The translations under genes and the position numbers were made by a program. Shown in pieces: positions 55,416 through 63,903 of a DNA stretch of 64,000 nucleotides. Each line of letters opens with the position of its first letter. The stretch's first letter is position 1. The stretch spans positions 33,567 to 97,566 of the forward strand of contig JAHLLM010000019.1 of assembly GCA_020444175.1 (NCBI GenBank). Reading direction: 5' to 3'. Source of the DNA: Desulfobulbaceae bacterium. Its GTDB lineage: Bacteria; Desulfobacterota; Desulfobulbia; Desulfobulbales; SURF-16. The notes below the pieces were generated by a model. It saw nothing but the letters and a program-made list of their open reading frames with translations, ran no database searches and was not told the DNA's origin.

Positions 55416-55796
55416 ATGGTTATGCCGGCTTTTAGATTATTTTTGGTTCTTGTTCTTTGTTGCCTGACTGCCTGTGCAGCAACAAAGAATCAATATCCTG
55501 CAAGTAATAATGCAGAGCAGCAGGATGAACTGCTGGAGTTCGCTGAAGTGAGCTGCATGTCCTTCTATTTCGAGAAAATGAACTATGATCTTCAAGATAT
55601 ACAGGCTATTGCCGGAGGAATTGTAGAAATGGGGTCGTATCCCCTTTCTACCTATCAAGAGGTGGCGCTTTTGACCAGGGAGTACATGCCGGATCTGAAA
55701 AGTAAGCAGAATATCGACGTCGATCTCTGGAAATGCTTCAGGCTGGATTCTGATGAGGAATTTGTGGAAATGTTACATGAGTTGGATGAACTGTGA
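55416..55796 (+). CDS. Small lipoprotein, Tai4-like (possible immunity protein)
   Basis: The 126-residue lipoprotein has a signal with lipobox (FRLFLVLVLCCLTAC). The mature part follows the pattern of T6SS amidase immunity proteins of the Tai4 family: a first Cys (VSCMSFYF), AGGIVEMGSYPLSTYQEVALL, a long helix, and a second conserved Cys (LWKCFRLDSDEEFVEML). The start is unclear; ATG 55416 gives the best signal peptide, the frame being open from 55335. It is the first gene after the giant effector. A protective role would act in the periplasm, while the neighbouring toxins look like nucleases, so a cognate pair is uncertain. Confidence 0.55.
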   Translation: MVMPAFRLFLVLVLCCLTACAATKNQYPASNNAEQQDELLEFAEVSCMSFYFEKMNYDLQDIQAIAGGIVEMGSYPLSTYQEVALLTREYMPDLKSKQNIDVDLWKCFRLDSDEEFVEMLHELDEL

Positions 55797-55880
55797 AGCA
55801 GCAAATCTCTTACCTTATGGGCAAAATGAAGAACCATCAGTTCCATTCGTGTTCATCGAAAAATTATAAGGCGCAGAGGG

Positions 55881-56573
55881 ATGACTGATTCAAAAAAACA
55901 ATCCAAAGAGAAAAGAGATTTAATCTTAGCTCTGCAGAAATGTGAAAGGAGATATAACGAGCTCCTCAAGGCTGTAACCGATTACACCTATACCGTTACC
56001 ATTGACAATGGTGCCGTGGTAAAGACAACGCATAATACGGCCTGTATCGGCGTTACCGGATTTTCCACTGAAGAATATGAAACCCAGCCCTATCTGTGGC
56101 TGGATATGGTCCATGACGAAGACCGCGATCTTGTGCTCCGGCAGATTGCCGACATCCTTGACGGGCACCAGGATTCCTCATCTATTGAGCACCGAATCTA
56201 TCATAAGGACGGCTCAATCAGATGGGTCAAAAATACAATCGTCAGGCGGTATAACGCCAATAATCAACTCTATGCCTATGATGGCCTTGTCCGTGATATC
56301 TCTCCCAGGAAAAAAATTGAAACTGAGAAGGAAATCCTCATTGACAAGCTGCGGAAGTCATTAAAAGAGATCAAGACATTGCGGTCGATCCTGCCTTTGT
56401 GTTCTTTCTGCAAGAAAATACGCGATGACAAAGGCTACTGGGAGCAGGTTGATGTCTACATTCAAAATCATTTCGATGCCGACATCAGCCACAGTCTTTG
56501 CCCTGAATGCATGAAAAAACATTATCCCGAAGAATATGCCGCTCTCTTTGAGAAGAATAAGGATAAAGACTAA
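55881..56573 (+). CDS. PAS-domain protein with C-terminal Cys-rich module
   Basis: The 230-residue protein has one PAS/PAC unit (about 20-150; YLWLDMVHDEDRD, IEHRIYHKDGSIRWVKNTIV, LVRDISPRKKIETEKE), a coiled coil, and the Cys module LPLCSFCKKIRDDKGYW ... SLCPECMKKHYPEEY with two CxxC pairs. It has no kinase, GGDEF or receiver output. The same module ends the response regulator at 6701-7273, so both may feed one pathway. It is cytoplasmic by sequence. The weak GAGGG before the ATG is acceptable. Confidence 0.85.
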   Translation: MTDSKKQSKEKRDLILALQKCERRYNELLKAVTDYTYTVTIDNGAVVKTTHNTACIGVTGFSTEEYETQPYLWLDMVHDEDRDLVLRQIADILDGHQDSSSIEHRIYHKDGSIRWVKNTIVRRYNANNQLYAYDGLVRDISPRKKIETEKEILIDKLRKSLKEIKTLRSILPLCSFCKKIRDDKGYWEQVDVYIQNHFDADISHSLCPECMKKHYPEEYAALFEKNKDKD

Positions 56574-56607
56574 TCAGCGTTTCCCTTCGGAGTTTCCCTT
56601 CGGATTA

Positions 56608-57528
56608 TCACAAAATCCTGACAAGAAGAAATGAAAGCAGCCCGGCTGACAGCGGAGTGAAAAACCAGCCGGCGCATATCATGGCAATCATCCTCGGGCT
56701 CACCGTCCTGTAATCCTTGACAAGTCCTACCCCGACAACCGCCCCGACAACCGCCTGGGAAGAAGAAACCGGAACGCCTACCTGGGTGAAGTAGTGGAGA
56801 ACAACGGCATTGGCCAGCATGGCAACCAGGGCGGAGAAAGGATCAAGCGGCACAATCTTTTTACCCACGGTTTCCATGACCCGGTAGCCGTAACCGATCA
56901 CTCCGGCCGCCATGCTGAGTCCGCCGATAATACAGGCTGTATCCGGGGAAAGGACGCCCGACCCCACATAAACGCCGGTGACATTGGCAACGTTATTTGC
57001 TCCAAAGGAATAGGCCCCATAGCATCCTGCCAGCAGTACGCCGACAAGGATTATGGTCCGCCGCCAGTACAGGCTTTTCAAAATATAATCAAAGGCAAAA
57101 CTGAGCAGAAAATAGAGCAGAAAGCTGAACAGCAGCGCGCCAAATGGGGTTAAGACCCAGCAGGTAAATATCTTTAAAAGTTTGAGATAATCGGTTGCCC
57201 CCGCAGTGGCTCCCACTCCGACGATGGCACCGATAATGGCCTGGGAAGCAGAGGCCGGAAGGGCGAAATAGGTGAGCAGGCCAATGACGATTGCCGAGGC
57301 CAGGGTGCAGGCAAAGGCGGTCGAATAGGAGAGTTCGGCAAGTTTGCCCACTGTTTCCAAGCATTTGGGGCCTTCCAGAAATGCACCGAGCAAAAGAAAG
57401 GTGGAACAGAGGATAACCGCAGTCCGGTATCTGATGAGGCCTGCACTGACGCTTGTTCCGAAAATATTAGAAAAATCATTGCTTCCTAAACCGAATCCGA
57501 GAAGTATTCCACTGCTGATCCTCCACAT
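56608..57528 (-). CDS. PiT-family inorganic phosphate transporter
   Basis: The 306-residue membrane protein carries both PiT signatures: GLGSNDFSNIFGTSVSAGL near the N terminus and GANNVANVTGVYVG in the second half. Ten or so hydrophobic segments and paired GASQAIIGAIVG/SSSQAVVGAVVG repeats are present. ATG 57528 is preferred, four bases after the stop of the DUF47 gene; the longer frame to 57585 has no sense. PiT transporters move phosphate with H+ or Na+ as metal-phosphate. With DUF47 (PhoU-like) upstream it forms the classical pair. The gene is convergent with the PAS gene. Confidence 0.88.
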   Translation of the reverse strand: MWRISSGILLGFGLGSNDFSNIFGTSVSAGLIRYRTAVILCSTFLLLGAFLEGPKCLETVGKLAELSYSTAFACTLASAIVIGLLTYFALPASASQAIIGAIVGVGATAGATDYLKLLKIFTCWVLTPFGALLFSFLLYFLLSFAFDYILKSLYWRRTIILVGVLLAGCYGAYSFGANNVANVTGVYVGSGVLSPDTACIIGGLSMAAGVIGYGYRVMETVGKKIVPLDPFSALVAMLANAVVLHYFTQVGVPVSSSQAVVGAVVGVGLVKDYRTVSPRMIAMICAGWFFTPLSAGLLSFLLVRIL

Positions 57529-57532
57529 ACAG

Positions 57533-58204
57533 CTAGAGCGCCTCCCTGGTAAACATAATGTACAGCCTGTCGGAGACGTCTTCAATCAGGTCGGAAACTT
57601 TAGTGATATGACTTAACAAGGCCTGAAGGTGCATTTTGTTCGCCAGGGGAAGATTCGTGTTAAAGATATCACGGGTCAGTTTCCATTCCAGATCATCGAT
57701 ATTTGACTCGTGCATGCTTATATTGGTGACAACCTTCTGAAAAAGCATTTCATCATCAGCTGCCCTGCCGAATGTGCCAAGCTTGAGGTTTTCCACCGCT
57801 TCGCTCAGAAGCGGAAACATTTCCATGTTGGCGTGGGTGATGTCGTCAAAGGCTCCCCTCAGAGCCTTTGGGATTTCCGGACGTTGCGAGAGGCAGAAGT
57901 CACAGGCGGCTTCAGCAGCATTTGCCACATCATCCACGGACACCACCATCTGAAAGATATTTTTTCGGAAAAGGGGCAGAAAAGCGCCTGCACAAAGGCA
58001 GCGCGTAAAGTCGCGTAGAATATTGTCCGCCTCGGTTTCCAGCTTATCCACCAGGCGGGCGTTTTTCTTGGCCTTTACAATGTCATCCTGCAGGTAAAGA
58101 ATAATTGTTTTCAGTGATGTATTCAGGACGTTGCCAACCATGTTGATGTGCATATCCAGCATGTCCCTGGCATTGCTTTCCGAACAACTCTTTTTTCTCA
58201 GCAT
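57533..58204 (-). CDS. DUF47 (PhoU-like) phosphate-transport accessory protein
   Basis: The 223-residue helical protein fits the DUF47/TIGR00153 family: a long bundle with VDDVANAAEAACDFCL, ADNILRDFTRCLCAGAFLPL, ESNIDDLEWKLTRDIF, and HLQALLSHITKVSDLIEDVSDRL. ATG 58204 has AAGAGG seven bases before it and gives the family-type start MLRKKSCSES; the frame is open up to 58297. These proteins regulate their PiT partner, encoded four bases downstream. No metal-binding insertion is evident. Confidence 0.87.
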   Translation of the reverse strand: MLRKKSCSESNARDMLDMHINMVGNVLNTSLKTIILYLQDDIVKAKKNARLVDKLETEADNILRDFTRCLCAGAFLPLFRKNIFQMVVSVDDVANAAEAACDFCLSQRPEIPKALRGAFDDITHANMEMFPLLSEAVENLKLGTFGRAADDEMLFQKVVTNISMHESNIDDLEWKLTRDIFNTNLPLANKMHLQALLSHITKVSDLIEDVSDRLYIMFTREAL

Positions 58205-58294
58205 AGCGAGCCTCTTAAAAAAAAATGAGAAGAAATTTAATGGTTTCCTGGCGTCAACACTTTGCAAAAGTGTCCTGAATTCCCTAAAAAAAGA

Positions 58295-58365
58295 CAATGA
58301 TAAAAGAGATGCAAAGCAGAATCAATACAATATGTTACACCAGGGATGGATAAACTGGAAGCGAT
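58295..58365. repeat. Repeated intergenic block, copy 1
   Basis: The stretch CAATGATAAAAGAGATGCAA... through GGATGGATAAACTGGAAGCGAT is repeated at 60675-60744 with a few changes. Both copies lie just upstream of minus-strand genes (DUF47 and the ABC ATPase). No function is evident. Confidence 0.6.
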
Positions 58366-58545
58366 CTGTAGACAATGACGCTTTTCCCGTGCTATTCGTA
58401 TTCTGGGTGTGAGTGAGTACTGCTTGAATGAGACATTGATGGATTTTTTGGAATTTATGTCACTATGGCATGAAAAAATGTCATTCTGGCAAGGAAATGA
58501 GGGAGGTAAATCTTCTTTTTGTTGATTTTACAGGGTTTTTTCTGT

Positions 58546-58560
58546 TGGCACGCAAATAGC
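58546..58560 (+). promoter_or_regulatory. Predicted sigma-54 promoter of the 73-aa protein gene
   Basis: TGGCACGCAAATAGC has the invariant GG and GC of the -24/-12 boxes at correct spacing and is 78 bases before ATG 58624. It is very similar to the site at 7486-7500 (both start TGGCACGCA). Confidence 0.6.
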
Positions 58561-58623
58561 ATTTAACAGAGTCCAAAGAGTTGATAAACGCTACCTGCAA
58601 AAAAATAATAAATGGAGATCATC

Positions 58624-58845
58624 ATGAATAACATGAACGTTCAGGCAAAAACCAGGAATCAGGAAAAAGTAAACGCAAGTATTGAAGCCAAAGTTGAAAC
58701 TTCAAAAGGCGTTATGCTCGCGGCAAGTGTTGTTCCTGCAGTCGCAGGTCTCTGGGCAGTGGCCTGTTTTGCAGGTGGTCTTGTGGCAAGCGGCGGCCCC
58801 TTGGCCATGGCCAGAGGCTTCTTTACAGCCGTAACCGGTATCTAA
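58624..58845 (+). CDS. Small membrane-associated protein of unknown function
   Basis: The 73-residue protein has a hydrophilic start (MNNMNVQAKTRNQEKVNAS) and a hydrophobic second half (GVMLAASVVPAVAGLWAVAC, then FAGGLVASGGPLAMARGFF). It resembles a small inner-membrane or secreted Ala/Gly-rich peptide. GGAG stands six bases before ATG 58624. It is framed by a sigma-54 promoter and a strong terminator, so it is expressed as a single unit, presumably under conditional control. I know no family for it. Confidence 0.7.
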   Translation: MNNMNVQAKTRNQEKVNASIEAKVETSKGVMLAASVVPAVAGLWAVACFAGGLVASGGPLAMARGFFTAVTGI

Positions 58846-58871
58846 TATGTAATTTTACATAATAAAATTGT

Positions 58872-58911
58872 AAGCCTGAATGCGCCGTAATGGTACATTC
58901 AGGCTTTTTTT
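58872..58911 (+). terminator. Rho-independent terminator
   Basis: AAGCCTGAATG (58872-58882) pairs with CATTCAGGCTT (58896-58906), followed by seven Ts. It ends the small protein transcript. Confidence 0.9.
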
Positions 58912-59007
58912 ATTTGTGGAAAAGTGAATCAGGAGGGTACGTCATTGCCGCCAAGTCGGGAATCCGGATTGGCATAAACAAGGGGCATCATTTCATTTGC
59001 GAGACCG

Positions 59008-59817
59008 TCAAACTTCCTGTCGATCAACAACGAGCAGGAATACAATAAGGAGCGCGAGACTGTATAAAAAGACATTCACTACAGGATGCACAGGGCCAAT
59101 GGCCTGAAAGTTATCCCTGTTGAAGAATGTGGCTGCATATTGTTGCACCATGAGCAGCTTTGGATAGAAAATTCTCCATATTGATGGAGCTTGTGTTGAG
59201 GGATGCGTGAGCATGGATTTTACGATCTGGCTATTGGCAATGCGGAGTCCGCCATCGGACAAAAATCCCACTGTGACCAAGGCCGTTACTGTCATGGCGC
59301 AGATAAATCCCGGCATGAAAAAAGACAGCAATGATGTGAGAAGAATGACAAAAAATATATTGATGGTGCAGATGACAGATGCAACGAGATAGCCATATAA
59401 AATTTCGCCTGACTTGGCCCAGGCTATAGCAAAAATTGTCGCATGCAGGCAGAACATGAATAAGGAAGTCAGCAGCCATACACCGGCAACACGTCCGAAG
59501 CCATATTGCCACCGGGATATCGGCCTGGACATATACATTATCATCGTCCCGTCTTGCCGGTCGTTTTGAAACATTCGCATGGAGAGCAAGACGGCCATTA
59601 AGAGCACGGATACGGTAATCAGGTGAAAAGCAAAGAGCGAGGCATGCCGGGCAATGGAGGCAGGATCAATTGTTTGGTTGTTAACGGTGTAATTGACATT
59701 GTAGCAACCGCGAAGTGTCAAAACAATCAGAACAGATAATGTCAGCAGCACATAAAAACTTTTGCGCTTGAGTTGGTCCTGCAAGGTGTCTGATAATATT
59801 ATCCATAATTTATTCAT
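59008..59817 (-). CDS. ABC-2 type transporter permease
   Basis: The 269-residue membrane protein starts MNKLWIILSDTLQDQLKRKSF and has six hydrophobic segments typical of ABC-2 permeases. Its loop SMRMFQNDRQDGTMIMYMSRPISRWQYG is the pattern of the NosY/ABC-2 class. It contains no enzyme domain. ATG 59817 overlaps the stop of the ATPase gene. The pair probably exports a lipid, peptide or drug-like molecule; the substrate is unknown. Confidence 0.85.
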   Translation of the reverse strand: MNKLWIILSDTLQDQLKRKSFYVLLTLSVLIVLTLRGCYNVNYTVNNQTIDPASIARHASLFAFHLITVSVLLMAVLLSMRMFQNDRQDGTMIMYMSRPISRWQYGFGRVAGVWLLTSLFMFCLHATIFAIAWAKSGEILYGYLVASVICTINIFFVILLTSLLSFFMPGFICAMTVTALVTVGFLSDGGLRIANSQIVKSMLTHPSTQAPSIWRIFYPKLLMVQQYAATFFNRDNFQAIGPVHPVVNVFLYSLALLIVFLLVVDRQEV

Positions 59818-60532
59818 GGTCGATACCAACATATCTCACAAAAACATCCTCAAGAGATTCATTCTCAGGCACAATATCACGTAACAGGCCTTTGACCAGT
59901 ATCTGCCCTTTATCCATGATGGCAACCGTATCACAAATCTTTTCCACTTCTGAAAGAATATGAGAATTCAGCATAATCGTGGTTCCGCTACGCTGCATGT
60001 TTTCGAGGATTATCCGCATTTCCTTGATGCCAACCGGGTCCAGGCCGGAAACAGGTTCATCAAGAATAAGGAGTTCCGGACTTCCCATGATGGCTGCGGC
60101 CAGCCCTATTCGCTGCCGCATTCCCTTGGAGTATTTCGCTGCAGACACATGTCCCTTATCAGTCATACGGCAGAGAGAAAGCACACGTTTCATCTCTTCG
60201 CTTGTCCTTTCCCGGGAAAGACCAAGTAATGCTGCAGTCCTGCGTAAATATTCCTGTCCGGAGAGATGTGGAGGAATAAGATGTTGTTCGGCCAAATACC
60301 CTGTACTTTTTCTCGCTTCCGGACGCATGGCGGGAACGCCGTTAATCATGATGACGCCGCTTGTCGGTCGTGAAAAACTAAGCATCATTCTAACCAGAGT
60401 CGTTTTCCCGACTCCGTTTGGGCCAAGAAGGGCAAACGTGCTTCCCTTTTCTATTTCAAGGTCCACCTGTTTGACAACAGGTTCACCTCCAAATTTTTTC
60501 GTGACGCCTTGCAGTTTAATCATAGGTGTCAT
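59810..60532 (-). CDS. ABC transporter ATP-binding protein
   Basis: The 240-residue ATPase has Walker A GPNGVGKTT, Q-loop AEQHLIPP, signature YSKGMRQRIG, Walker B LLILDEPVSGLDP and switch His in LNSHILSE. It matches the drug/NosF-like ABC-2 ATPase group. ATG 60532 has GGGAG about ten bases upstream; a TTG at 60538 and an ATG at 60523 are alternatives. It is the first gene of the two-gene transporter. Confidence 0.9.
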   Translation of the reverse strand: MTPMIKLQGVTKKFGGEPVVKQVDLEIEKGSTFALLGPNGVGKTTLVRMMLSFSRPTSGVIMINGVPAMRPEARKSTGYLAEQHLIPPHLSGQEYLRRTAALLGLSRERTSEEMKRVLSLCRMTDKGHVSAAKYSKGMRQRIGLAAAIMGSPELLILDEPVSGLDPVGIKEMRIILENMQRSGTTIMLNSHILSEVEKICDTVAIMDKGQILVKGLLRDIVPENESLEDVFVRYVGIDHE

Positions 60533-61057
60533 GGGCAAGCAGGCTCCCTGGCGTCAATCACTGTGAAAACCCTCCTGGAATTCTTGTAAAGACGTATCTC
60601 TTTGTGAGCAGGGCTGACCGCACGAAGAGGTATGCGCAGGCTCCGTACTGTGCAGCTGGAAAGTTACGAAAAGCCAATGATAAAGGAGATGCAAAGTAGA
60701 ATCAATACAATATGTTACAAAGGGATGGATAAATTTGAAACGATATGACGCCAATGCTTCTTTAAACCAGGCAAGGCTGGTTGCCGCAGGTGGGGGCAGT
60801 TGGCCCTTGTTTTGGTTCTCGCCTGCTTACGGAGGACCTTCGGTCTTTAAGAATGAATGATTCGTTTCATGTGTCATCTGAAACGGATGAGAGAAATCAT
60901 TGACGTTGAATCTGAAGAGGTATTCTGCTGGTCAAAATAACAAAATAGCAATTTGTTTTAGAAAATCAGTATATTAAGGCGAAATGATTACTCCATGGAC
61001 AGCCGTGCCATTTGGGTCGAAATGTATAGCAACATCCGGTGTCAAGCCTTTGGGAAA
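60533..61057. other. Intergenic region with repeat block copy 2
   Basis: No supported gene lies here. The stretch 60675-60744 repeats the block at 58295-58365. It holds the upstream region of the ABC operon and the downstream region of the PEP-CTERM gene. Confidence 0.5.
60675..60744. repeat. Repeated intergenic block, copy 2
   Basis: CAATGATAAAGGAGATGCAA... through GGATGGATAAATTTGAAACGAT is a close match to 58295-58365, including AGAATCAATACAATATGTTA in both. See that entry. Confidence 0.6.
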
Positions 61058-61672
61058 CTAAATGAATTTTTTCTTCTTTCTGTGCAAGGCAGCAAGTCCT
61101 GCAATGCCGCTGCCGAACAGCCACACCGCACCCGGAATGGGCACCGTGTTCTGCTCAAATGATACATACGCCTGAACCGGATAGTCTTCATAGGCAAGGT
61201 GTACCTGACCCGTAATGTGGTCAAAACTTGGTGATTCCTCTGATTCAGACCTGTTTGCAATATAGAGTTGGCCGGCAACAGTGATTGTGCCGTATGGGAC
61301 AAGTACTCGGTCGGTATAAGGAGAGCTAGAAGGGTCAAAAGGGTTAAATGATGTATTTATCCCCCACCAGTCTGTTGCTCCCAATGCGGCCACCACCGCA
61401 GTAATGGCAGCCTGGGCTTCAGAGCTGTTGCCCCAGAACGTCGGAGCCTTGTTGATGCGGCTGCTGTCCCCCTCGCCAAATGTTAAATCCCCATCACAGT
61501 CCCATATGGTATTAAAAGAACCCGTAGTGTGGAGAGTTGCATCATAAAGCGTACCATTGATATTGAGCCCTGGCAGCGAGGTAACAACCGCTCCCTGGGA
61601 AGCAATTGGAAAGAACAGTCCTATGAGGACACCGCTTAGGATGTGTTTGAATTTTTTAAACTCCATTTTCAT
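61058..61672 (-). CDS. PEP-CTERM exported protein of unknown function
   Basis: The 204-residue protein begins MKMEFKKFKHILSGVLIGLF with a signal peptide ending near SQGA. Its body starts VVTSLPGLNINGTLYDATLHT and holds DCDGDLTFGEGD, an Asp/Gly turn that resembles an EF-hand-like loop. It ends VPIPGAVWLFGSGIAGLAAL with a basic tail KKKK: the exosortase signal. AGAAGGTG stands seven bases before ATG 61672. It is a lone gene and the body family is not recognised. It shares the sorting tail with the proteins at 7635 and 10691. Confidence 0.8.
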   Translation of the reverse strand: MKMEFKKFKHILSGVLIGLFFPIASQGAVVTSLPGLNINGTLYDATLHTTGSFNTIWDCDGDLTFGEGDSSRINKAPTFWGNSSEAQAAITAVVAALGATDWWGINTSFNPFDPSSSPYTDRVLVPYGTITVAGQLYIANRSESEESPSFDHITGQVHLAYEDYPVQAYVSFEQNTVPIPGAVWLFGSGIAGLAALHRKKKKFI

Positions 61673-62235
61673 GGTTGTCACCTTCTGCTCTTTTTTCAAT
61701 TAAAAAAATGCGTAAAAATTTAAAGCTTTAGCGCTGCTGCTTTCCGTAATAATTTGAAAAGTGATTACCAACGTATTTCAGCCAGCCCAAAGAGAGTTCT
61801 TAGTTTTTCCTGTCATCTCGGTGTCTCACAAGCTCGCTTACCGGAACGGATGTGAGAAATCTTAATATCTGTGGTGACAGATTTCTCCCGTTGGTCGAAA
61901 TGACACCATTTGCATTTTTATGTCTACATAATCAAACTGTTAATGAACCAATAATATATCATAACCTGAAATTCGTTGGTAATCATAATTTGAAATAACA
62001 AATGAAGAATAATTCGTTCTTGCTGTCTGAAGTTACAGTTTGATCCTGTAGTATGATCCAGGGGTTATGCTCTGCAGGTTAAAATTTGGGGCATCTTCAG
62101 TTGAGTATAAAATCCCCGGATGAGTGGTCAAGCTTGACAAGTGGGCAGTATCCCGGCTAACACTCTTTTTTATCTCTTATTTCATAAAGGCAAGAGAGGG
62201 GTCAGGATAATCGCATACAGAAGGAAACAAGCTTC
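61673..62235. other. Divergent intergenic region
   Basis: The 563 bases separate the minus-strand PEP-CTERM gene from the plus-strand amidohydrolase-like gene. I see no gene and no clear promoter box. A palindromic stretch around 61850-61905 (GAGAAATCTTAATATCTGTGG with ACAGATTTCTC) resembles dispersed repeats. Confidence 0.4.
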
Positions 62236-63435
62236 ATGGATGAAACACGATTCATAGTGGCAGGCAGGTTTATCGACGGCAGCGGCGCCGATGTGGGCAG
62301 AAATGTCTTTCTGCAAGTCAAAGACGGCATTATTACCGCCATCGGCTCCGCAGCAGACCTGCCCCGCAATGAAGGAGCCGCAATCGATGATCTGTCGCAC
62401 TGTACCATTGTGCCGGCGCTGGTTGACTGCAGCGTCTCCCTGTCGCGGTCACCCTCCGTGGACAGGAGGGTGCGGTTCAGCGCTGAAGAGGCCGATCTTG
62501 CGAAAAAGGAGGCAATGCTTGCTCGGCATATCAACGACTGCCATGCCCATGGAGTGCTGGGAGTTGCCGACAGCGATGATATGACCGGCCTGGTGGCACG
62601 TTATCTGGGGAGGATGGAGCAAAAGAGCATAATTGATATTCGCACATCCGGCCGTCTCTGCCGAAGCGGGCAGGATTGCGCAGGGGGCGACTCGGCAGGC
62701 AGTGATTTTCTCAAGATCGGCTATTCCGGCGATATCGAAGACGAGGAAACACCATATCCTCGCATGAATTATGAAGGCCTGTGCCGCGTTCTGCAGCATA
62801 GAGACGGGAAAAAGGCGGTGGTTGTGGCCAATGGCCAGCAACAGGTGGAAGAGGCGCTCGAGGCGGGGTGCGATGCCATCGAACAGGGGTATGCCATGGG
62901 CGAAGACAATCTCCGCAAAATGGCGGACAAGGGTGTGCTGTGGATTCCCAGCGTACTGCGAGCCAAGAATGGCCTGGACGGTGCGGGCTCCGGCGGGGAT
63001 GTGTGTTGCCGTTTCTCCCAGCGCTATGTGGCACCGGGAAAGCCGGTCCCCGGCGCGGAGGCCTTTTGGAAAAAGATGCTGGCCGAACAACTTAACCAAC
63101 TGCGATTTGCCCGAAAATTGGGCGTGACAACGGCGGTGGGAACCGGTGCCGGCAGTGTCGGCATACTCCATGGCGAGTCCATGGTCGAGGAGATGAAACT
63201 GTTCATCAAGGCCGGCTACTCACTGGAGGAGACCATCCACTGCGCATCGGAAAATGGAGTCGGATTCTTCGGCATGGAGAAGTTGGGAAGGCTTATGGTC
63301 GGGCGGCAGGCAACATTTTTGATTGCCAGGGGCACGGCAAAACAGCTGCCACGAAAGCTCTCCTATCTGGAAGGCATCTATATTGACGGCGAGCCAAGCA
63401 CTGCATATCGTAAGAATCCTGTCAAGACGGCGTGA
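62236..63435 (+). CDS. Amidohydrolase-fold protein lacking the metal ligands (predicted pseudoenzyme)
   Basis: The 399-residue protein has the amidohydrolase layout: a beta-sandwich start (FIVAGRFIDGSGADVGRNVFLQVKDGIITAIG, shown in parts), then the barrel, then a return to the sandwich with LGRLMVGRQATFLIARG. The metal sites are all changed. The first HxH is Ser-x-Ser (DCSVSL, 64-69), the strand-5 His is Asn199 (VVVANG), the IEHG His is Gln217 (IEQG), and the GTDAG Asp is Gly304 (GTGAG). It should therefore lack hydrolytic activity and perhaps binds a ligand or regulates an active homologue. There is no close partner in an operon. Confidence 0.75.
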   Translation: MDETRFIVAGRFIDGSGADVGRNVFLQVKDGIITAIGSAADLPRNEGAAIDDLSHCTIVPALVDCSVSLSRSPSVDRRVRFSAEEADLAKKEAMLARHINDCHAHGVLGVADSDDMTGLVARYLGRMEQKSIIDIRTSGRLCRSGQDCAGGDSAGSDFLKIGYSGDIEDEETPYPRMNYEGLCRVLQHRDGKKAVVVANGQQQVEEALEAGCDAIEQGYAMGEDNLRKMADKGVLWIPSVLRAKNGLDGAGSGGDVCCRFSQRYVAPGKPVPGAEAFWKKMLAEQLNQLRFARKLGVTTAVGTGAGSVGILHGESMVEEMKLFIKAGYSLEETIHCASENGVGFFGMEKLGRLMVGRQATFLIARGTAKQLPRKLSYLEGIYIDGEPSTAYRKNPVKTA

Positions 63436-63571
63436 TAGGAGCGCTTTGCCCTGCAAGCGTAATCGCAAAGGTTCTCAAACTTCAAGACCTTCCCATCCCC
63501 TCATAGTTTAATTCCAGCCAGAATCAAATCAGCTCTCTTTTGCCTCCTCATGAATTAACCGGGTTAACCCG

Positions 63572-63889
63572 CTAAAAATTGGAAACACAGGATGCCCTAT
63601 AAACAGGGATACGATTCACCCCGACAATATTAAATAAATTTGTGGGTCCGGAGAGAACCTGATTATTCGGAATTGCTCTGAAATTTCGGTTGAGTTGATA
63701 ATTCATTAAACGAAAGAGTCCTGTATCAACTTCAAAAAGAACGTCTACACCATTGGGAGGAGTATTCGGAATATAGATATTACGATTTAACCATAAGATA
63801 TTTATATCCCCTTCCCTTTTCCTCTGCAAAGACGCATGGGTAAACAGATAATTTTTACCAGGCTTATATTGATAATAGAGCAAAAACAT
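63572..63889 (-). CDS. Doubtful 105-aa hypothetical ORF
   Basis: A 105-codon frame starts MFLLYYQYKPGKNYLF, with segments like INILWLNRNIYIPNTPPNG. It has no family I know and no strong ribosome site. Its AT-rich composition differs from the neighbours, so it could be a gene remnant or non-coding. Confidence 0.25.
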   Translation of the reverse strand: MFLLYYQYKPGKNYLFTHASLQRKREGDINILWLNRNIYIPNTPPNGVDVLFEVDTGLFRLMNYQLNRNFRAIPNNQVLSGPTNLFNIVGVNRIPVYRASCVSNF

Positions 63890-63903
63890 GTCACCAGAAA
63901 AGG

